19,008 nucleotides of DNA from Fidelibacterota bacterium. Its GTDB lineage: Bacteria; Marinisomatota; Marinisomatia; Marinisomatales; UBA1611. A program made the translations under genes and the position numbers. Position 1 is the first letter of the stretch. Each line of letters opens with the position of its first letter. This document shows positions 15,074 to 19,008 of the stretch, one piece after another. The DNA lies in NCBI GenBank assembly GCA_002722105.1, contig PBKF01000027.1, positions 1-19,008 of the forward strand. The letters are read 5' to 3'. Under the pieces are notes generated by a model. It ran no database searches. It saw only the letters and a program-made list of their open reading frames with translations, and was not told the origin of the DNA.

Positions 15074-16939
15074 ATGTCTCAACAAACTTTTAAAACAGAG
15101 GTTGGACAACTTCTCCACCTTATTACCCATTCGTTATATGCCAATAAAGAAATTTTCTTAAGAGAATTGATTTCAAATGCTTCTGACGCTTTAGACAAAT
15201 TACGTTACCTGAATCTTACAGATCAAACCTATAAGTCCATTACCTTTGATCCAGGAATTAAAATTGAATTCATTGAAGGTGATAATCCAACTTTAATCAT
15301 TTCGGATACCGGCATAGGTATGAATAAGCAAGATTTGATTGAAAATCTTGGAACTATAGCCCGTTCTGGTACAAAAAACTTCCTAAACAATCTTTCCGGC
15401 GATGATAAAAAGGATTCACAATTGATTGGACAATTCGGTGTAGGCTTTTATTCCTGTTTTATGGTGGCAGATAAAGTGGATGTTTCTACTAAAAAAGCTG
15501 GGGAAGAAGAAGCGTATCTTTGGACCAGTGATGGTCAATCAGGATTTCAGATTAAAAAAGAAGTTCGGAAAAGCCACGGAACAACGATAAAGCTCCATTT
15601 AAATGAAGAAGGAAATGAATTTGCAAGTCGCTGGCGATTAGATAGTTTAATTAAAAAATACTCTGATCACATTGATTTTCCAATCTTACTCACTTACGAT
15701 GAGATTGATTATGATAAGGATGGTGAAGAAAAATCTCGTACGTCCAAAACCGAACAAATCAATGATGCCAAAGCATTTTGGACACGTTCAAAATCTGAAT
15801 TAAAAAAGAAAGAATATATCGAATTTTATAAATCCTTTTCTAATGATCAGGATGAACCACTGGATTGGATTCATTATAAGGCAGAAGGAAATTTAGAATT
15901 CAACATTTTATTCTATATTCCAAAAATCGCTTCTCCAGATTTGTATAGGACAGATTATCAGACAGGTGTAAAACTATATGTAAACCGCGTTTTTATTACC
16001 GACGATGATAAGGAATTACTTCCTCTTTGGTTACGATTTGTCAAAGGTATCATTGATTCATCGGATTTACCTCTTAATGTGAGCCGAGAAATTCTGCAGC
16101 AAAATCGTATAATGGCAAAAATTCGATCTAATTCTGTAAAAAAGATTTTAGACAAATTGAATGTTATTGCTAAAAAGAAAGACAAATATGAACAATTTTA
16201 TGACCAGTTTGGACGATTAATCAAAGAAGGTGTATATCAAGATTTTGAGCACAAGGATGCTTTGATAGAATTACTGCGATTTAAGTCAACAAAAGAAGAA
16301 GGTCTCGTTTCTCTTAAAGAATATGTAGATCGAATGGATAGCGAGCAGAAATCGATCTATTATATCACAGGACAAAATGAATCTTCATTACGTAGTTCAC
16401 CATTATTGGAAATGTATGCCAAGAAAAATTTGGAAGTCCTCATTTTGGACGATGAGATTGATGAGATAATCATTACATCGGTACCAAAATATGATGATAA
16501 GGAATTGAAATCAGTTAATCGCTCCGGAGCAGCTGACGATTTTTCAGAAGAATCAGATAAAGATTCTGAAAAATCTACAAAACCTGTTTTGAAAAAAATG
16601 AAAAAAGTTCTGGGTGAAAGAGTAAAAGAAGTTAAAGTGTCCAACAGATTAAGTGATTCTCCTTCTTGTATCGTAGCAGATGAAAATGATCCAACAGCAC
16701 AAATGCAGGAAATATTACGGTCAATGGGACAGACAGATTTCCCTGAAATAAAACCCATACTAGAGATCAACCCCAAACATGAGATAGTACAAAAATTGAA
16801 ATCAATGACTAGGCAAAAAGCTTTTGATGATATTGCTTTACTTCTTTACGAGCAGGCTCTTATTCAAGAAGGAGTTAAACTCAATGATCCATCAGGATTT
16901 GTAAATCGGTTGAATAAAGTGATTTCGAAAAATTTATAA
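15074..16939 (+). CDS. htpG: HtpG, Hsp90-family ATP-dependent chaperone
   Basis: The 621-residue protein is full length for bacterial HtpG. It is a cytoplasmic homodimer that uses ATP to remodel late folding intermediates. The N-terminal GHKL ATPase shows RELISNASDALDKLR (catalytic E31, Mg-binding N35), ISDTGIGM (D78), the lid block GTIARSGT and GQFGVGFYS (119-127). The middle domain carries the catalytic-loop arginine in SREILQQNR (R338). The C-terminal dimerisation domain starts after a charged, serine/aspartate-rich insert at about 480-500. ATG 15074 is chosen for its family-typical start (SQQTFKTEVGQLL) and AGGA six bases upstream. It stands alone, flanked on both sides by copies of the same intergenic element, which suggests dedicated regulation; no HrcA/CIRCE site was seen. 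Confidence 0.97.
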   Translation: MSQQTFKTEVGQLLHLITHSLYANKEIFLRELISNASDALDKLRYLNLTDQTYKSITFDPGIKIEFIEGDNPTLIISDTGIGMNKQDLIENLGTIARSGTKNFLNNLSGDDKKDSQLIGQFGVGFYSCFMVADKVDVSTKKAGEEEAYLWTSDGQSGFQIKKEVRKSHGTTIKLHLNEEGNEFASRWRLDSLIKKYSDHIDFPILLTYDEIDYDKDGEEKSRTSKTEQINDAKAFWTRSKSELKKKEYIEFYKSFSNDQDEPLDWIHYKAEGNLEFNILFYIPKIASPDLYRTDYQTGVKLYVNRVFITDDDKELLPLWLRFVKGIIDSSDLPLNVSREILQQNRIMAKIRSNSVKKILDKLNVIAKKKDKYEQFYDQFGRLIKEGVYQDFEHKDALIELLRFKSTKEEGLVSLKEYVDRMDSEQKSIYYITGQNESSLRSSPLLEMYAKKNLEVLILDDEIDEIIITSVPKYDDKELKSVNRSGAADDFSEESDKDSEKSTKPVLKKMKKVLGERVKEVKVSNRLSDSPSCIVADENDPTAQMQEILRSMGQTDFPEIKPILEINPKHEIVQKLKSMTRQKAFDDIALLLYEQALIQEGVKLNDPSGFVNRLNKVISKNL

Positions 16940-16986
16940 TTTAGATATTTACTTTATAGTTTCTTGCCAATTATTAAAAACAAAGC

Positions 16987-17033
16987 GGGGCACAACTCAT
17001 TACTTGCTGTAAGCATCTCATGAATTATGCCCC
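16987..17033. repeat. REP/terminator-like hairpin of copy B
   Basis: GGGGCACAACTCA (16987-16999) pairs with TGAATTATGCCCC (17021-17033) around a 21-nt loop, with two C-A mismatches that become G-U pairs on the minus strand. On the minus strand the hairpin is followed by GCTTTGTTTTTAA, a terminator-like tail. It begins 47 bases after the htpG stop and may also end that transcript. Confidence 0.7.
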
Positions 17034-17123
17034 TGTCTCTACATACAAAACGTACCCAACCAGGTACATCTTGATTAATATACGTTACAAATCGTATTTC
17101 TTCGTACCCCAAATTTTTATCAC

Positions 17124-17137
17124 GTGATCACCATCAC
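17124..17137. promoter_or_regulatory. Palindrome GTGAT-N4-ATCAC (CRP/FNR-like or RNA stem), copy B
   Basis: GTGA-TCACCA-TCAC matches copy A in 13 of 14 positions. It is preceded by ATCAC, so ATCACGTGAT (17119-17128) forms a second, overlapping palindrome. It lies 88 bases before the GTG start at 17225. Operator and RNA readings are both open. Confidence 0.4.
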
Positions 17138-17203
17138 AATGCCAATATTTATTTAAGTAATTATGATTTGGAGGATCCTTCCAAATATTTGTGATGGTTT
17201 TTT
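17130..17203 (+). terminator. Long two-hairpin terminator/attenuator candidate before the DUF998-like gene
   Basis: ACCATCACAA (17130-17139) pairs perfectly over 10 bp with TTGTGATGGT (17189-17198). Inside it TTTGGAGG (17167-17174) and CTTCCAAA (17178-17185) form an 8-bp hairpin with one G-U and an ATC loop. Six T bases end the structure at 17198-17203. It sits 22 bases before the next start, so it is either the htpG terminator or an attenuator of the downstream gene. Confidence 0.6.
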
Positions 17204-17224
17204 ATTTCATTCCAAATTTCACCT

Positions 17225-17947
17225 GTGTTTAAGCACCCAAAAATAAAAATTTTAGCCAATCGAGGATTATTGGTAATAATTCCAAGAATAGTAGTTGCTG
17301 CATTTATTATTCTTCAAATTTTGGGAATGGTATTTTATCCGGGTGGTACCATTCATAACAATACCACTGTTGGATATTCTTTTACGGAAAATTTCTTTTC
17401 GGATATGGGAACCCATACAGCATATAATGGTGAACCTAATTTTTTATCCATGGGTATTTTCATCATTTCACTAACACTTTGCGGGTTGACATTCGCAGTC
17501 TATTATTTTGCACTTCCCCAGTTTTTCAAAAGTAATGTTCTAAACTATAGGTTGGCGGTGTTTGGGACAATTTTTTCCATCGGAGGTAGTATCGGTCTCA
17601 TTGGGACAGGCCTTACACCGGCTGATGTGGTATTAGATCCACACATTTTTTTTTCTAATAATATATTTTATTGTTTTTTAGTTACTGCATTATGCTATAC
17701 TATAGTGATTTACAGAACTGATGTAATAGAAAAAAAATACGCTTTGGGATACGGTGCTTTTTTTATTATGATAGGGCTCTATGTTGCAGTATTAGAATTT
17801 GGGCCACCGCCGAGGTCAAGCCAAGTGGCCTTAGTTTTTCAAGTTATTACTCAAAAATTAATCGTAGTGGTATTTTGTTCATCTATTTTTTTCCAAACAT
17901 TTGGTTTTTCCAAAATTTTGATAGAAAACAATTATTCAAAAAAGTGA
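17225..17947 (+). CDS. DUF998-like six-helix membrane protein (GTG start)
   Basis: The 240-residue protein has hydrophobic segments at about 14-36, 72-97, 108-130, 144-163, 173-191 and 203-224. The block VFYPGGTIHN followed by YSFTENFFSDMGTHTAYNGEPN (37-72) is typical of DUF998 membrane proteins (PGG, FLSDLG, N-S). Function is unknown for the family. An in-frame TGA at 17192 limits the start, and GTG 17225 is the only normal start codon between it and the conserved region. No Shine-Dalgarno is visible. It follows the T-run of the duplicated element by 22 bases, so its expression probably depends on that element. No good terminator was seen before the next gene. Confidence 0.72.
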   Translation: MFKHPKIKILANRGLLVIIPRIVVAAFIILQILGMVFYPGGTIHNNTTVGYSFTENFFSDMGTHTAYNGEPNFLSMGIFIISLTLCGLTFAVYYFALPQFFKSNVLNYRLAVFGTIFSIGGSIGLIGTGLTPADVVLDPHIFFSNNIFYCFLVTALCYTIVIYRTDVIEKKYALGYGAFFIMIGLYVAVLEFGPPPRSSQVALVFQVITQKLIVVVFCSSIFFQTFGFSKILIENNYSKK

Positions 17948-18027
17948 TTTAAGTCTCTTCTTTCTATAATTATTATTTAATTCCTAACTAAGCGGCTTTT
18001 TATTTTTAACTTCACCTTCCAAAATAC

Positions 18028-18034
18028 AAGGAGA
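18028..18034 (+). promoter_or_regulatory. Strong Shine-Dalgarno sequence for the gene at 18041
   Basis: AAGGAGA lies six bases before the ATG. It is the only near-consensus ribosome binding site in the window and fixes the start of the last gene. Confidence 0.85.
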
Positions 18035-18040
18035 TAGAAT

Positions 18041-19008
18041 ATGAAGAAAACTGTTATTGGATTTCTTACCCTTTCAATTTGTTATGGCATTGATAATTTG
18101 CCAGCTAATCTCAAAAATTTAAAAAATACTCTCCAAAAGAATTATCAAGTGTATTCTTTGAATGATTTATATAACTTGAAAAAGTTTTCCGAACCATCCC
18201 ATCGTATAGCTTCCAGAGATATGGAAGATTTGGTTGGCGAATGGAAATTGGAAGAAGAATGGATGGAATTATTCGTGACTGTTGCAAGTGATCAGACTAT
18301 TGTAAACCCGTATACTATGATGGCAATTCTTGAAGCTGAAGGTGGCGTTACTGCAACTGACGATGATTTTCAAACAGAACTAACTTATATCCTAGATACA
18401 TCATATATGGATGAAGATGATGGTGGAGATTCAGATTGTGATATGAATTGTATGGGTGAGTATAATGATTATATGGATGAAGGTATTGATGTCTCAGATG
18501 AATATTGTGATTGCTGTCATGAAGATTACCCTATTGATGAAATCTGTGAAGAAGGTGTTGGTGCCAACGGAGTTGAATTTGAATATGAATCAGTTGCCGA
18601 CCTTTATGGAAATTTTGGTAGCATATTAGAAACTTTAGGTGCTGATTGCGATGGCTGTATGGGAAATCTTGATGAGATGGATGCAGTTACATCTTTTGAT
18701 ATCGCGAGTTCAGCCGAATTTGAAAATTGGGCAAATAATTATGAATTCTCAGAATATTATTTTCAGTTCATTGATGAAAATGATGATGAAGTTTACGATA
18801 GTGGCGAAATCTATGCTATCTCCTGTGAAGTGGATGATATTGCCATGACTGTTGCTTATGATGGTTCTGTTTATGAATTATCATATGAAAATTTTTGGAT
18901 GGAGGCTTACAACTTTTATTGGGGTGATGGAGATGATGATGACCCGAGAGAAGACACATCTCGAAATTATGATGCTTTAACTTTTGCCCAGGATTATGTT
19001 AATGATAA
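18041..19008 (+). CDS. Acidic, cysteine-containing secreted protein of unknown function (3' truncated by window)
   Basis: The frame is open from the ATG to the end of the window; 322 residues are visible. MKKTVIGFLTLSICYG is a short signal peptide. The mature part is very rich in aspartate and glutamate. LVGEWKLEEEW (64-74) recalls the start of lipocalin-like domains, but this is only a hint. Residues 131-210 hold nine-spaced or clustered cysteines (DCDMNC, YCDCCHEDY, EIC, DCDGCMG), which suggests metal binding or disulfides. FIDENDDEVYDSGE (243-256) contains a canonical EF-hand-type calcium loop beginning D245 with acids at positions 1, 3 (N), 5, 9 and 12. It ends in an Asp run (GDGDDDDP). 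I do not recognise the family. A sorting domain may lie beyond the window. Confidence 0.8.
   Translation, partial: MKKTVIGFLTLSICYGIDNLPANLKNLKNTLQKNYQVYSLNDLYNLKKFSEPSHRIASRDMEDLVGEWKLEEEWMELFVTVASDQTIVNPYTMMAILEAEGGVTATDDDFQTELTYILDTSYMDEDDGGDSDCDMNCMGEYNDYMDEGIDVSDEYCDCCHEDYPIDEICEEGVGANGVEFEYESVADLYGNFGSILETLGADCDGCMGNLDEMDAVTSFDIASSAEFENWANNYEFSEYYFQFIDENDDEVYDSGEIYAISCEVDDIAMTVAYDGSVYELSYENFWMEAYNFYWGDGDDDDPREDTSRNYDALTFAQDYVND

Larger units (their letters stand above)
16987..17203 (+). repeat. Duplicated intergenic element, copy B (downstream of htpG, upstream of DUF998-like gene)
   Basis: It has the same block order as copy A: hairpin arms at 16987 and 17021, TACATAC (17040), CCCAACCAG (17055), ATATACG (17078), GTGATCACCATCAC (17124-17137), then GTGATGG plus T-run at 17191-17203. 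A local stem GTACC/GGTAC (17052-17056 with 17063-17067) has a possible counterpart in copy A, ACAC/GTGT (14842-14845 with 14856-14859), offset by two bases. The element fills most of the 285-base gap between htpG and the next gene. Confidence 0.8.

Noticed and set aside
17980..18010. AAGCGGCTT followed by T-rich sequence as a terminator of the DUF998-like gene
   Set aside because: The stem is only three to four pairs with a three-base loop; too weak to annotate.
18639..18848. Short open frame inside the last gene
   Set aside because: It lies in another frame of the long open gene starting at 18041, has no ribosome binding site and reads as a methionine-rich shadow.
1..19008. CRISPR array, tRNA/rRNA genes, insertion sequence or prophage
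   Set aside because: No regularly spaced direct repeats, cloverleaf-like sequence, transposase/integrase motif or phage gene was seen on either strand.

Overview
The window is AT-rich and densely coded. It reads as a chromosomal segment of an FCB-group bacterium (the Fibrobacteres-Chlorobi-Bacteroidetes side), most like Marinimicrobia/SAR406 or a relative. The signs are two secreted proteins with FlgD-like/type IX secretion C-terminal tails, several lipoproteins, a carboxypeptidase-regulatory plus DUF4294 protein, a DUF4369-like thioredoxin lipoprotein, and mostly weak Shine-Dalgarno sequences. The taxon is inferred from protein character only. No rRNA, tRNA, CRISPR array, transposase or phage gene was seen.

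Layout. 1-1778: 3' part of a secreted reprolysin-like metalloprotease with adhesin-like and sorting domains, then a clear terminator. 1900-4269: a DUF4294 protein, a class I polyphosphate kinase 2 and a SixA-type phosphohistidine phosphatase. 4389-5906: a DUF805 membrane protein and a secreted endonuclease/exonuclease/phosphatase-fold enzyme with a dockerin-like calcium-binding tail. 5950-7952 (minus strand): a TMEM164/YwaF-like membrane protein followed by a TlpA-like thioredoxin lipoprotein, convergent with the nuclease. 8224-9807: a carotenoid-desaturase/retinol-saturase-type flavoprotein, divergent from the TMEM164-like gene. 9968-14708: an envelope block with an internally repeated lipoprotein, two tandem PKD-type lipoproteins (the second carrying a YfaP/DUF2135 domain) and a large secreted M23 peptidase with a sorting tail. 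15074-16939: htpG (Hsp90). 17225-17947: a DUF998-like membrane protein. 18041 to the end: a very acidic, cysteine-containing secreted protein that runs off the window.

The most interesting signal is non-coding. The intergenic regions before and after htpG (14777-14999 and 16987-17203) are diverged copies of one element of about 220 bp. Each copy has, in the same order and at nearly the same spacing, a REP/terminator-like hairpin (GGGGCAYAACTCA paired with TGAATTATGCCCC), a conserved middle of about 90 bp, a palindrome GTGATC-W-CCATCAC, and a distal G-rich strand ending in a T-run just upstream of a coding start. In both copies the palindrome's 3' arm can pair either with its own 5' arm or with the sequence just before the T-run. 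That is the arrangement expected of an attenuator or riboswitch-like leader. A CRP/FNR-type operator, a REP/MITE insertion and a minus-strand small RNA are competing readings.

Most of the genes are surface and envelope functions: secreted protease, nuclease and peptidoglycan hydrolase, plus lipoproteins and small membrane proteins. They are mixed with polyphosphate/phosphohistidine metabolism and a chaperone. Apart from short probable operons (4389-5906, 7952-5950, 10964-14708) nothing shows that they form one pathway.
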